Source: DASRVA01 sp050732875 (GTDB lineage: Bacteria; Gemmatimonadota; Gemmatimonadetes; JACCXV01; JAHWKZ01). Taken from it: a stretch of 64,000 nt of DNA. A program made the translations under genes and the position numbers. The stretch covers positions 1 to 64,000 of the forward strand of contig JBOHRQ010000005.1 in NCBI GenBank assembly GCA_050732875.1, in the 5' to 3' direction. Below are positions 1 through 8,336 of this stretch, piece by piece (position 1 is the first letter of the stretch; each line of letters starts with the position of its first letter). The notes below the pieces were generated by a model. The model searched no databases and was not told the origin of the DNA. It saw only the letters and a list, made by a program, of their open reading frames with translations.

Positions 1-1379
1 ATGAGGTCGTACGGCTTGTTCCGCTCGGGCGCGATGGCCTCGCGGCCCCGCTCCTTCAACGTGTCGGTGAACTTCTCCATGACCGGCGGCTCGCCGTGGA
101 CCAGGAACACGCGGGCGGGCTTGGTCGGCTCGAGCCAGGCCAGCAGGTCGTCACGGTCGGCGTGCGAGGAGAAGCCGTTGATCGTGACGACCCGCGCCCG
201 CACCTCGATCTCATCGCCGTGGATCCGGACCGACTTCGCGCCGTCGACGATCCTCCGCCCCAGCGTCCCCTCGGCCTGATAGCCGACCACGATCAGGCAC
301 GCTTCCTTCCGCCACAGGTTGTGCTTCAGATGATGGACGATGCGCCCGCCGGTCATCATCCCCGAGCCGGCCACGATGATCGCCCCGCCCTCGATCTCGT
401 TGATCTTCTTCGAATCCTCGACCTCGGTCGTGTACTCGAGGGTCTCGGGCTCGAACGGGTCCCCGCCACGCTCCAGAGCTTCGGCCACTTCGGGCACGAA
501 CTGGTTCTTATAGGTTTCGTACAGATGGGTCATTTTGGTCGCCATGGGAGAGTCGAGGAACACGGGACCGCGCGGGATCTCTCCGGCCTCCATGAACTTC
601 CTGATGTAATAGAGGACGACCTGGGTGCGCTCGAGGGCGAAGGAGGGGATCATGACGTTGCCCCCTGCCTGCAGCGATTCCGCGAGCACGGTCCGGAACT
701 CGTTCAGGGTCTCGGCCTGAGTGCGGTGCGTGCGATCGCCGTAGGTGGTCTCGACGAGGACCGCGTCGCATTTCGAGGGCAGGAGGTAATCCTTCTGGAG
801 CCCACTCTCCCGGTTGCCCAGATCGCCCGACGCAATCAGGCGGCCTTCGGGACCGTCGACCTCCAGGAAGGCGCTCCCCAGGATGTGGCCGGCAGGGCGG
901 AAGGTCGCCCGGACCCCGCCGCCGAGATCCAGGGGCGAGTCGAAGCTCGCGTCCCGAAAGAGGGCCATCGTCGCCGCCGCGTGGCGCTCGCCGTAGAGCG
1001 GCTCTTCGATGGCGGGCCCCTCCTCGCTCTCCGCCGCCTCACCCGCGTGGCGCAGCGCGCGCTCGTAGTCTTCCGTCTGGATCTTCGCCGAATCGTAGAG
1101 AATGACCTCGGCGATGGCCCGCGTGGAAGGGATGGTGTGGATCGGCCCCGCGTAGCCCTTTCGGATCAAGAGCGGGAGCCGCCCAACGTGGTCGAGGTGG
1201 CCATGCGTGACCAGCACGGCATCGAGATCCGCCGGGTCGAACGGGAAGGCCTCCCGGTTGAGATCCGCGACCTTGCCCTGGAAGAGCCCGCAGTCGATCA
1301 GGAGCCGCTTTCCACCTGTCTCGATGAGATGACAGCTTCCGGTGACGGTGCGGGCCGCGCCTGCGCTGATCAGCTTCAC
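1..1379 (-). CDS. MBL-fold/beta-CASP RNA-processing-type metallohydrolase (3' end outside window)
   Basis: Reading from a GTG start at 1379, the protein opens VKLISAGAARTVTGSCHLIE, the usual N-terminus of beta-CASP metallo-beta-lactamase proteins of the RNA-specificity type. The zinc motif THGHLDHVG lies near residue 57, followed by SGDLG and later SGMMTGGR and the C-terminal VHGEP segment, so MBL core, beta-CASP insert and RMMBL-type region are all present. Such proteins are cytoplasmic zinc-dependent exo/endoribonucleases; the substrate cannot be read here. The gene runs off the left edge with about 459 codons visible, near the usual full length (450-470), so only a few residues should be missing. 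It is divergent from nothing nearby and is followed upstream by an acyl-activating fusion gene on the same strand. Confidence 0.87.
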   Translation of the reverse strand, partial: MKLISAGAARTVTGSCHLIETGGKRLLIDCGLFQGKVADLNREAFPFDPADLDAVLVTHGHLDHVGRLPLLIRKGYAGPIHTIPSTRAIAEVILYDSAKIQTEDYERALRHAGEAAESEEGPAIEEPLYGERHAAATMALFRDASFDSPLDLGGGVRATFRPAGHILGSAFLEVDGPEGRLIASGDLGNRESGLQKDYLLPSKCDAVLVETTYGDRTHRTQAETLNEFRTVLAESLQAGGNVMIPSFALERTQVVLYYIRKFMEAGEIPRGPVFLDSPMATKMTHLYETYKNQFVPEVAEALERGGDPFEPETLEYTTEVEDSKKINEIEGGAIIVAGSGMMTGGRIVHHLKHNLWRKEACLIVVGYQAEGTLGRRIVDGAKSVRIHGDEIEVRARVVTINGFSSHADRDDLLAWLEPTKPARVFLVHGEPPVMEKFTDTLKERGREAIAPERNKPYDL

Positions 1380-1508
1380 TGGCGTCCCTCCTCCTGGCGA
1401 GCGGGTGTCGGTTTCCTGGCGGGAAGGCGCGGAGGTTAGCCGTTTCACGCCAGCGCGACGAAATCCAGGGCGGGCAGGGGAGATGATGGGCGGACCGCTC
1501 GAGGCCCG

Positions 1509-4226
1509 TCAGTACCGGCCCGCAGCGCGGCGGGCCTCCTCCACGAGCGGCTCGATCCGGCGGTGGATCTCGGCCACGACGCCTTCGGGATCCTGGTCTG
1601 GCCGCGGTGGGGGCAGCGGCGCTCCGAATCTCGTGGCGACCAGGGCGCGGCCGAACCAGCATTCCCGGACCCAGCGCCGCCCCTTGGGAAAAACGGCCAG
1701 GAGCCCGGCCGCGCCGCACGGGACGATCGGCAGATGGAGCTCCTGCGCCATGACCCCGACTCCCTGGCGGAACGGGAGGAGCTGCCCGTCCGGCGACCGT
1801 TCACCCTCCGGATAGACGAGGATAGACCCGGCCCGGTCGGCGACCGAGCCCGCGATCCGGAGCGTCGGCCGCCAGTCACCGGCCTGGACGAGGGGCACGA
1901 GGTCCAGCCCCCATACGCCGAGGGCGTAGAGAAACGGTCCCGTCCGGGCGCGAGGGAAGTACTCCCACATGGCGGTGGTGGCGATCCGCGACGACGGCCG
2001 CTCGGGCAGGGCAAAGAGGATGGCGCCGGGGTCCAGGTCGCTCAGGTGGTTGGCGGCGATGATGTAGGGCGGCTCCAGGCCCTCCAGGTGCTCGAGCCCG
2101 CCCACGTCCATGGCGAAGAAGGAGCGCCACATGGGCCTGAGGAAGCCCGTCCGGAAGCCGCGGCGGGTGATCCGGACGGGCCACCCGTGGCGCCAGCTCG
2201 CCTCGTGGACCCTGCCGAGGTGGCGGCCGAGACCGCGCACGTCCTGGGCGACCTCCTCGCCGACGGCGGCGGGAGGCCGTTCCTCGTGTTCCTCTGATGG
2301 CGGTCCGCTCGGCTCGACACGGGTTGGCGGCGGACCCGGGACGGCCCGTCTATCGGACGCCGCCCCCGCGAGGAGTTCGTCGGCCAGGTCGCCCAGGGAG
2401 CTGTCGCCGGCGAACGCCTCCGGGCTCATGGTGATCCCGTACGTCGACTCGATCCGCGTGACCAGGTCGACGCGGTCGAGGGAGCCCAGGACGTCGGCGA
2501 CCCTGGTCGAGCGCTCCAGGCCGTAGGCCTCGGCGCCCGAGATCCGTTCGACCATGCGGGCGAGCGCGATGAAGGCGTCGGCCGGCGTCTGGGGGGAAAT
2601 CTCCGGATGGACCGCCTCCTCATCCCCCTCCTCGCGCGCTTCCGGGGCCTGAGCTTCCAGCCAGGCCATGATCTCAGCCCGGCGCGCCTTTCCGGTCCGG
2701 GTCCGCGGAAAGTCGGGGTCGGGCCAGACCAGCCACGACCGGACCCGGGCCGCGTCGGGGAGGGCCTCGTTGGCGGCGCGGACGGCGGCGGCGGAATCGG
2801 CCCCCGGCTCGACGGCGAGCACCGCGCACACCTGGCCGCGCTCGCCCCACGGTCGCTCGACGACGATCGCGTCGTGGATCCCGCGCTGCCGCCGGAGCCG
2901 GTCGACCACCGGGCCGGGGTCCACGTTGACGCCCGCCGGGGTGACGATCCGCTCGCCCTTCCGACCCAGGTAGTAGAGGCGGCCGGTCGCGTCGCGACGG
3001 CCGAGATCGCCGGTATGGAGCCAGCCTTCGGCGTCGACGGCGCCGCCCTGGAGCCGTGCTCTCACGACGTTGGGGCCGCGGACGTGGATCTCGGCGTCCT
3101 CGGCGATCCGGACCTCGATGCCGGGGAGGGGGCGCCCGAGCGATCCGGGTTCCGTGTCGAAAGGATGGTTCAGCGTGACCAGAGGGGCCGTCTCGGTGAG
3201 GCCGTAGCCCTGGATGACGACGTAGCCCATGGCGCGCCACAGACCCTCGACCTCGCTGTCGAGCGCGGCGCCACCCGAGACCAGCGCCACCAGCCGGTGA
3301 CCGAGCTTCCCGCGCAGGCGCGCGAACGCCAGCGGGCGCCGCCACCAGGGCCTGGCGGGCGCCGCCTCGAGCCGGGCCCTCATCTCCGACACTCCCCAGA
3401 GCGCCGCCCCCTCGGATTCGAGGTGGCGGCCGAGCAGCGCCAGGGTGCGCGGCACCGTCGCCAGCACCCAGGCCCGCTCGTCCCGCAGGGCGCGCGCCAG
3501 ATCGGGGGCCGGCATCGGGGCGATCAGGATGGCGTGCGCCCGGAGCAGAGGCGGCAGGAAGACGCCCATGACCTGCCCGTAGAGGTGGGAGAGCGGGAGC
3601 TGCACGGCCAGGCGCAGCGATGGCACGAGTCGCAGCGCCCAGCGGTATTCCTCGATCCCGGCCGCCAGCCCGTCCAGCACCGAGCGCAGGTTGGCATGGG
3701 TGACGGGTACCGCTTTGGGGGCGCCGCCCGTCCCCGAGGTCAGGACGATCTCGGCGACCCGGTCGGGGTCGTCCGGCGGCCAGGGGAGGCCCATGGCGCT
3801 GGCTGGCAGCGGTTGCCGCCAGTCGAGATCGACACGCGGAAGCGGCAGATCGAGCCGGGCGACCTCCCGCTCTGTGCACCAGGCCGCCAGATCCAGCTCG
3901 GCGGCGAGCTCCGTCAGGAGCTCGGTCTCGAAGGCCACGTCGAGCGGCACGGCGACCGCGCCCGCCCGCAGCACGCCGAAGAAGGCGGCCTGCCAGAGCG
4001 GCCCGTCGTTCAGGTAGATGCCGACGCGATCGCCGCTTCCAACGCCCGAGGACGCCAGCGCGGCCGCCACAGCTTCGGCTTCACTTGCCAGCGCCCTTCC
4101 GGACCGGCCGCGCCGCCGCCATCGCCCGGCCCGGCGGACCTCCCGGCTCGACCGGGCGATCCGGCCGAGAAAGGAGAGCAGATCGGAGCGCTCCGCCGCC
4201 CGGATGGCTTCTCTTTCGTCGTACAT
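1509..4226 (-). CDS. AMP-binding acyl-activating enzyme fused to acyl carrier domain and PlsC acyltransferase
   Basis: This 905-residue protein has three modules. Residues about 50-520 are an adenylate-forming (acyl-CoA/acyl-ACP synthetase) domain with the P-loop LTSGTGGAPKA near residue 163 and the GWLHTGDLG segment later. Residues about 540-610 look like an acyl carrier domain with the Ser in a GSLDRV context near residue 580. Residues about 690-905 are a PlsC-type glycerolipid acyltransferase with NHLSDLD (HX4D) near residue 725 and PEGERS near 807. The likely chemistry is activation of a free fatty acid, loading onto the built-in carrier, and transfer to a lysophospholipid or glycerol phosphate at the inner membrane. 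E. coli Aas joins the same two enzymes but with the acyltransferase first and no carrier. Substrates are inferred. Confidence 0.85.
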   Translation of the reverse strand: MYDEREAIRAAERSDLLSFLGRIARSSREVRRAGRWRRRGRSGRALASEAEAVAAALASSGVGSGDRVGIYLNDGPLWQAAFFGVLRAGAVAVPLDVAFETELLTELAAELDLAAWCTEREVARLDLPLPRVDLDWRQPLPASAMGLPWPPDDPDRVAEIVLTSGTGGAPKAVPVTHANLRSVLDGLAAGIEEYRWALRLVPSLRLAVQLPLSHLYGQVMGVFLPPLLRAHAILIAPMPAPDLARALRDERAWVLATVPRTLALLGRHLESEGAALWGVSEMRARLEAAPARPWWRRPLAFARLRGKLGHRLVALVSGGAALDSEVEGLWRAMGYVVIQGYGLTETAPLVTLNHPFDTEPGSLGRPLPGIEVRIAEDAEIHVRGPNVVRARLQGGAVDAEGWLHTGDLGRRDATGRLYYLGRKGERIVTPAGVNVDPGPVVDRLRRQRGIHDAIVVERPWGERGQVCAVLAVEPGADSAAAVRAANEALPDAARVRSWLVWPDPDFPRTRTGKARRAEIMAWLEAQAPEAREEGDEEAVHPEISPQTPADAFIALARMVERISGAEAYGLERSTRVADVLGSLDRVDLVTRIESTYGITMSPEAFAGDSSLGDLADELLAGAASDRRAVPGPPPTRVEPSGPPSEEHEERPPAAVGEEVAQDVRGLGRHLGRVHEASWRHGWPVRITRRGFRTGFLRPMWRSFFAMDVGGLEHLEGLEPPYIIAANHLSDLDPGAILFALPERPSSRIATTAMWEYFPRARTGPFLYALGVWGLDLVPLVQAGDWRPTLRIAGSVADRAGSILVYPEGERSPDGQLLPFRQGVGVMAQELHLPIVPCGAAGLLAVFPKGRRWVRECWFGRALVATRFGAPLPPPRPDQDPEGVVAEIHRRIEPLVEEARRAAGRY

Positions 4227-4271
4227 GGGACCGCGACCAAGGTAGCGTCGGCCGGGCGACCTCGCGCTCGG

Positions 4272-5891
4272 TCAGCGACCGGTCGTGTCCTGTGGCGCGG
4301 CCTCCGTCGCACCCGGGCGGCGCAGCTCCGGCGGGGCCTCGAACGGCACGTACGGGACGGGATCCCGTTCAGGCACATCGTACTGCCGGCGCAGCCTCGC
4401 CAGCTTCGTCTTCAGCTCCTGGACCACGTCGGCGTACCACGGGTCGTCATAGACGCTGTGGAGCTCTTCGGGGTCGCGAACCAGGTCGAACAGCTCCCAT
4501 TCCCCGATCTCGTAGTAGTGGATCAGCTTGTGCCGGTCGGTCCGGACGCCGTACTGGCGCCGCACCATGTGCCAGCCCGGGTACTCGAAGTACTGGTAGT
4601 AGATCGCGTCGCGCCAGTCGGGTGGCGTTTCCCCGCGCAGAAGGGGGACGAGGCTCTGCCCCTGCATGCTCCCCGGGATCGGTGCGCCGCCGATTTCGAG
4701 GAGCGTCTCGGCGAGGTCCAGGTTCATGACCAGCTCGCGGTTGACGGAGCCGGGCGCGATCATACCCGGCCAGCGGACGAGCAGCGGCGTGCGCAGCGAC
4801 TCCTCGTACATCCAGCGCTTGTCGAACCAGCCGTGATCGCCCAGGAAGAAGCCTTGGTCCGAGGTGTAGACGACGACGGTCTCGTCCGCGAGGCCGGCAC
4901 GATCGAGAACCTCCAGCACCCGTCCGACGTTCGCGTCCACGGCGGCGACGGTGCGCAGGTAGTCCTTGATGTAGCGCTGGTACTTCCAGCGGGTGAGCGC
5001 ATCGTCCTCCAGGCCCGCGGCGCGGAGGGCTTCGTTCTCGGGACCGTAAGCAGCGTCCCACGCGTTGCGCTGCCCGGACGATAGTCCACCCGGTGCATCG
5101 AGCTTGAGGTCCCGCGCGAACAGGTCGAGCGAGATCTTCATCTCGGGGTCCCTCGCCGGCGTGGCCCGCCCGGCCCCGTCATCCCAGAACGTGGGTGGTT
5201 CGGGAATCAGGGTGTCACGGTACAGCCCGAGCTGGTCGGGTCCCGGGTCCCAGTACCGGTGCGGCGCATTGAACTGCAGCATGAGCAGGAACGGCCGCTC
5301 CTGGTCACCCCTCGCCTGCAGCCACGCCAGCGCGCGGTCCGTGACGATGTCGGGGGTGTAGCCGGTGTGCTGGGTGCTGTCCGACTCCGAGTACAGTGTC
5401 GGGTTGTAGTAGGGCCCCTGGCCCTTCATGATCTCATAATGGCTGAAGCCTTCCGGGAGAGACTTCAGGTGCCACTTCCCGAACAGCACCGTTTCGTATC
5501 CGGCGTCCTGGAGGAGCCCCGGGAACGTGACCGCCGTAGGATGTAGAGAGTCCAGGTTCGTCATCACGCCGCTCAGGTGGCCGTACTGACCGGTCAGCAC
5601 GGCGGCCCGGCTCGGCACACAGATCGAGTTGGTGACGAACGCGTTGACGAAGAGCACGCCGCCAGCCGCCAGCCGGTCGAGATGCGGCGTCCCCGGGAGC
5701 CGGGCCCCGTACGACAGATGTGGCCGGTAGGCGGAGAGCGCGTGGGCGGCGTGGTCGTCCGAGAAGAGGAAGACGATGTTCGGCCGTGTTTGCGCATCTG
5801 CCGGGGAGGATACCGTGAGGACGGCCGCGGCAGCGAACGGCAACGCCGCGGCGATGCGCCGGTTCCTTCGACGATGAAGACCGCACCCCAT
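4272..5891 (-). CDS. Secreted sulfatase (arylsulfatase / N-acetylglucosamine-6-sulfatase type)
   Basis: The 539-residue protein starts with a twin-Arg-containing, hydrophobic signal peptide ending near SPADAQ. Mature sequence opens RPNIVFLFSDDHA, giving the metal-binding Asp pair at residues 45-46. The sulfatase signature CVPSRAAVLTG begins at residue 91, so Cys91 is the residue expected to be converted to formylglycine. The segment VYTSDQGFFLGDHG supplies the second metal-binding Asp and GKWH the conserved Lys. Family members remove sulfate esters from sugars or aryl compounds outside the cytoplasm. The start at 5891 is chosen because it gives a clean signal peptide; the frame stays open further upstream but only as antisense to the ATPase gene. 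No formylglycine-generating enzyme gene is visible in this window. Confidence 0.9.
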   Translation of the reverse strand: MGCGLHRRRNRRIAAALPFAAAAVLTVSSPADAQTRPNIVFLFSDDHAAHALSAYRPHLSYGARLPGTPHLDRLAAGGVLFVNAFVTNSICVPSRAAVLTGQYGHLSGVMTNLDSLHPTAVTFPGLLQDAGYETVLFGKWHLKSLPEGFSHYEIMKGQGPYYNPTLYSESDSTQHTGYTPDIVTDRALAWLQARGDQERPFLLMLQFNAPHRYWDPGPDQLGLYRDTLIPEPPTFWDDGAGRATPARDPEMKISLDLFARDLKLDAPGGLSSGQRNAWDAAYGPENEALRAAGLEDDALTRWKYQRYIKDYLRTVAAVDANVGRVLEVLDRAGLADETVVVYTSDQGFFLGDHGWFDKRWMYEESLRTPLLVRWPGMIAPGSVNRELVMNLDLAETLLEIGGAPIPGSMQGQSLVPLLRGETPPDWRDAIYYQYFEYPGWHMVRRQYGVRTDRHKLIHYYEIGEWELFDLVRDPEELHSVYDDPWYADVVQELKTKLARLRRQYDVPERDPVPYVPFEAPPELRRPGATEAAPQDTTGR

Positions 5892-6002
5892 CGACTCCCA
5901 ACGTCGTTCGGGGCGACCGACTTCGCAATCACCGGGGTTGCGTGCCGGGAGCAGCCCTGGTTGGCGACGTCCGCGCCGCGACCGATGTAGGATGAGGAGC
6001 CC

Positions 6003-8189
6003 ATGAACGGCCACGACCACCACACGGATCCCGCCCCGACGCACCGGGACGAGGAGACGCCGGCGAAGACCGGGCATTCCGGGCACTCGCAGCATCACAC
6101 ACGAAGTCATGGCCGCGGCGGGCACGAGGGCCACGGCGGACACGAAGGCCACGGCGGGCACGAGGGCCACGGCGGACACGAAGGCCACGTCGGTGTTGAA
6201 GGCCGGGTCGGTCATGCGGGCCACGACAAGCACGCCGGCCATTCGGTCGAGATGTTCCGCGACCGGTTCTGGCTGTCTCTCGCGCTCACGATCCCGACGC
6301 TCATCTGGGGACACATGCTCCCCCAGCTCACCGGTTGGCATGCGCCCGCCTTCCCGGGATCGGAATGGATCGCGCCCGTCTTCGGGACAGCGGTATTCGT
6401 GTACGGCGGCCGCGTGTTCCTCGAGGGGGCCGTCCGCGAGCTGAAGGACCGTCTGCCGGGGATGATGACGCTGATCGCGCTCGCGATCAGCGTGGCCTTC
6501 GTGTTCAGCGCGGCGGTCACGCTGGGCTATCCCGGCACGCCGCTCTGGGAGGAGCTGGCCACCCTGGTGACGGTGATGCTGCTCGGCCACTGGATCGAGA
6601 TGCGCTCGATCTTCCAGGCCCAGGGAGCGCTGAAGGAGCTGGCGAAGCTCCTGCCGGCGACCGCCGAGCGGGTCATCGGGGAGCGGACCGAGGATGTGCC
6701 GCTGGACGCCCTTCGAGACGGTGACGTCGTGCTCGTCCGGCCGGGCGCCAGCGTTCCGGCGGACGGCATCGTCCGAAGCGGCAGGAGCTCGGTCAACGAA
6801 TCGATGATCACCGGCGAATCGCGTCCCATCGCCAAGAGCGAAGGCGATGAAGTCATCGCGGGCACGTCCAACGGCGAGGGATCGTTGCGGGTCGAGGTCA
6901 CGAAGACGGGGGAGAAGACTGCCCTCGCCGGCATCATGCGGCTGGTCGAGCAGGCGCAGACGTCTCGCTCGCGGGCTCAGGCGCTTGCAGATCGGGCCGC
7001 GTTCTTCCTGACGCTGGTGGCGGTCGCCGCGGGCGTGATCACGGCCGTCGTCTGGCTCGCGCTGGATGCGGAAGGCTCGTTCGTCGTCGAGCGCGTGGTC
7101 TCGACGCTGGTGGTCGCGTGCCCGCATGCGCTCGGGCTCGCGATCCCGCTCGTCATCGCGATCTCGACGACGCTGGGTGCCAGGAACGGGCTCCTGGTGC
7201 GCGACCGCCGCGGGCTGGAGGAGGCGAGAAAGCTGGACGCGGTCGTGTTCGACAAGACGGGGACGCTCACCCTCGGCGAGCACCGGGTCGTGTCGATGCG
7301 CGCGGCTACGGGCATGGACGAGTCGGATGCGCTTCGTCTGGCCGCTGCCGTCGAGCGCGACTCCGAGCATCCGATCGCCCGCGCCATCCTCGCCAGCGCC
7401 GAAGAGCGAGGGATCCAGGTGCCGGTTGCGGAGGAATTCGAGGCCCTGCCCGGGCACGGCGTCCGCGCCCGCGTCGACGGTCGCGTGCTGGAGGTGGGGG
7501 GGCCCAACCTTCTTCGGCAGCTGGGATCCTCGCCTTCGCCGGAGCTGGCCGACGCGGCCTCGGAGGCGGCCTCGAAGGGTCAATCGGCGGTCTATCTCGT
7601 CGAGAACGGGCGCGTTCTCGCCGTGTTCGCCATCGCCGACGCGATCCGGCCGGAGTCCGCCGAAGCGGTGCGCCGGTTGCACGATAACGGCATCGAGGTC
7701 GTGATGCTGAGCGGGGACTCGCGCGCGGTGGCCGACGCCGTGGCGCAGGAACTCGGCATCGACACCGTCTTCGCGGAGGTGGTCCCGGAAGACAAGGTGC
7801 GGAAGATCGAGGAGCTGAAGAGCCAGGGGAAACGGGTCGCCATGGTCGGGGACGGCGTGAACGACGCCCCGGCCCTCCTGGCCGCGGACGTTGGGCTGGC
7901 CATCGGCGCGGGAACCGATGTCGCGGTCGAGGCGGGCGACGTCGTGCTCGTCCGAAGTGATCCGCGCGACGTGGCGCGGATCGTCGAGTTGAGCCAGGCG
8001 AGCTACCGGAAGATGATCCAGAACCTGTGGTGGGCGGCGGGCTACAACATCGTCGCCATCCCGCTCGCCGCCGGCGTCCTGGCACGCTACGGCATTCTGC
8101 TGGCGCCCGCAGTCGCCGCGGTCCTCATGTCGGCGAGCACCGTCATCGTGGCCATCAACGCGCAGCTGCTGCGACGGGTACGGATCTGA
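6003..8189 (+). CDS. copB: P1B-type ATPase, CopB-like (Cu/Ag export), with His-rich N-terminus
   Basis: This 728-residue ATPase has the phosphorylation motif DKTGT near residue 417, TGES near 269 and GDGVND near 615. The membrane metal site is CPH (ACPHALGLAIP, near residue 373) rather than CPC, which marks the P1B-3 CopB subgroup associated with Cu(II)/Ag(I) export from the cytoplasm. Instead of a CxxC metal-binding domain the first 85 residues are His-rich, with four GGHEGH repeats at residues 39-62. Eight hydrophobic segments can be placed in the usual P1B order. It is divergent from the sulfatase gene, with 111 bp between starts. There is no regulator gene beside it. The symbol reflects subgroup, not proven metal specificity. 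Confidence 0.9.
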   Translation: MNGHDHHTDPAPTHRDEETPAKTGHSGHSQHHTRSHGRGGHEGHGGHEGHGGHEGHGGHEGHVGVEGRVGHAGHDKHAGHSVEMFRDRFWLSLALTIPTLIWGHMLPQLTGWHAPAFPGSEWIAPVFGTAVFVYGGRVFLEGAVRELKDRLPGMMTLIALAISVAFVFSAAVTLGYPGTPLWEELATLVTVMLLGHWIEMRSIFQAQGALKELAKLLPATAERVIGERTEDVPLDALRDGDVVLVRPGASVPADGIVRSGRSSVNESMITGESRPIAKSEGDEVIAGTSNGEGSLRVEVTKTGEKTALAGIMRLVEQAQTSRSRAQALADRAAFFLTLVAVAAGVITAVVWLALDAEGSFVVERVVSTLVVACPHALGLAIPLVIAISTTLGARNGLLVRDRRGLEEARKLDAVVFDKTGTLTLGEHRVVSMRAATGMDESDALRLAAAVERDSEHPIARAILASAEERGIQVPVAEEFEALPGHGVRARVDGRVLEVGGPNLLRQLGSSPSPELADAASEAASKGQSAVYLVENGRVLAVFAIADAIRPESAEAVRRLHDNGIEVVMLSGDSRAVADAVAQELGIDTVFAEVVPEDKVRKIEELKSQGKRVAMVGDGVNDAPALLAADVGLAIGAGTDVAVEAGDVVLVRSDPRDVARIVELSQASYRKMIQNLWWAAGYNIVAIPLAAGVLARYGILLAPAVAAVLMSASTVIVAINAQLLRRVRI
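6117..6188 (+). repeat. Four 18-bp tandem repeats encoding GGHEGH
   Basis: Within the CopB-like gene, 72 bp encode four consecutive GGHEGH units. At DNA level the copies alternate between two versions (cacgagggccac and cacgaaggccac), so the real unit may be 36 bp duplicated once. The result is a flexible histidine-rich metal-binding tail whose length may vary by slippage. Confidence 0.85.
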
Positions 8190-8221
8190 AGATCAGCCGC
8201 CTCGGAAACTGCGGGCCTGGC

Positions 8222-8239
8222 ATCGCATGATCATGCGAT
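8222..8239. promoter_or_regulatory. 18-bp perfect palindrome, candidate operator
   Basis: ATCGCATGATCATGCGAT is a perfect palindrome with no loop, in the 147-bp gap between the ATPase gene and the di-haem peroxidase gene. It is not followed by a T-run, so a protein-binding site upstream of the peroxidase is more likely than a terminator. No second copy was noticed. Confidence 0.4.
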
Positions 8240-8336
8240 AGCGGACCGCCTGCCGCGGCGCAAGAATAACTCATGACAGAAAGCTCAGGTCCGGAACTTT
8301 CCGTGACGTGTTCCGAAGGCCGAACAGGAGGAGACC

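Noticed and set aside
2607..5084. An 825-codon plus-strand open frame
   Set aside because: Mirror of the acyl-activating fusion and sulfatase genes; low-complexity, no recognisable domain.
5892..7682. A long upstream extension of the sulfatase frame
   Set aside because: It is antisense to the CopB-like ATPase and ends just before a proper signal peptide start at 5891.
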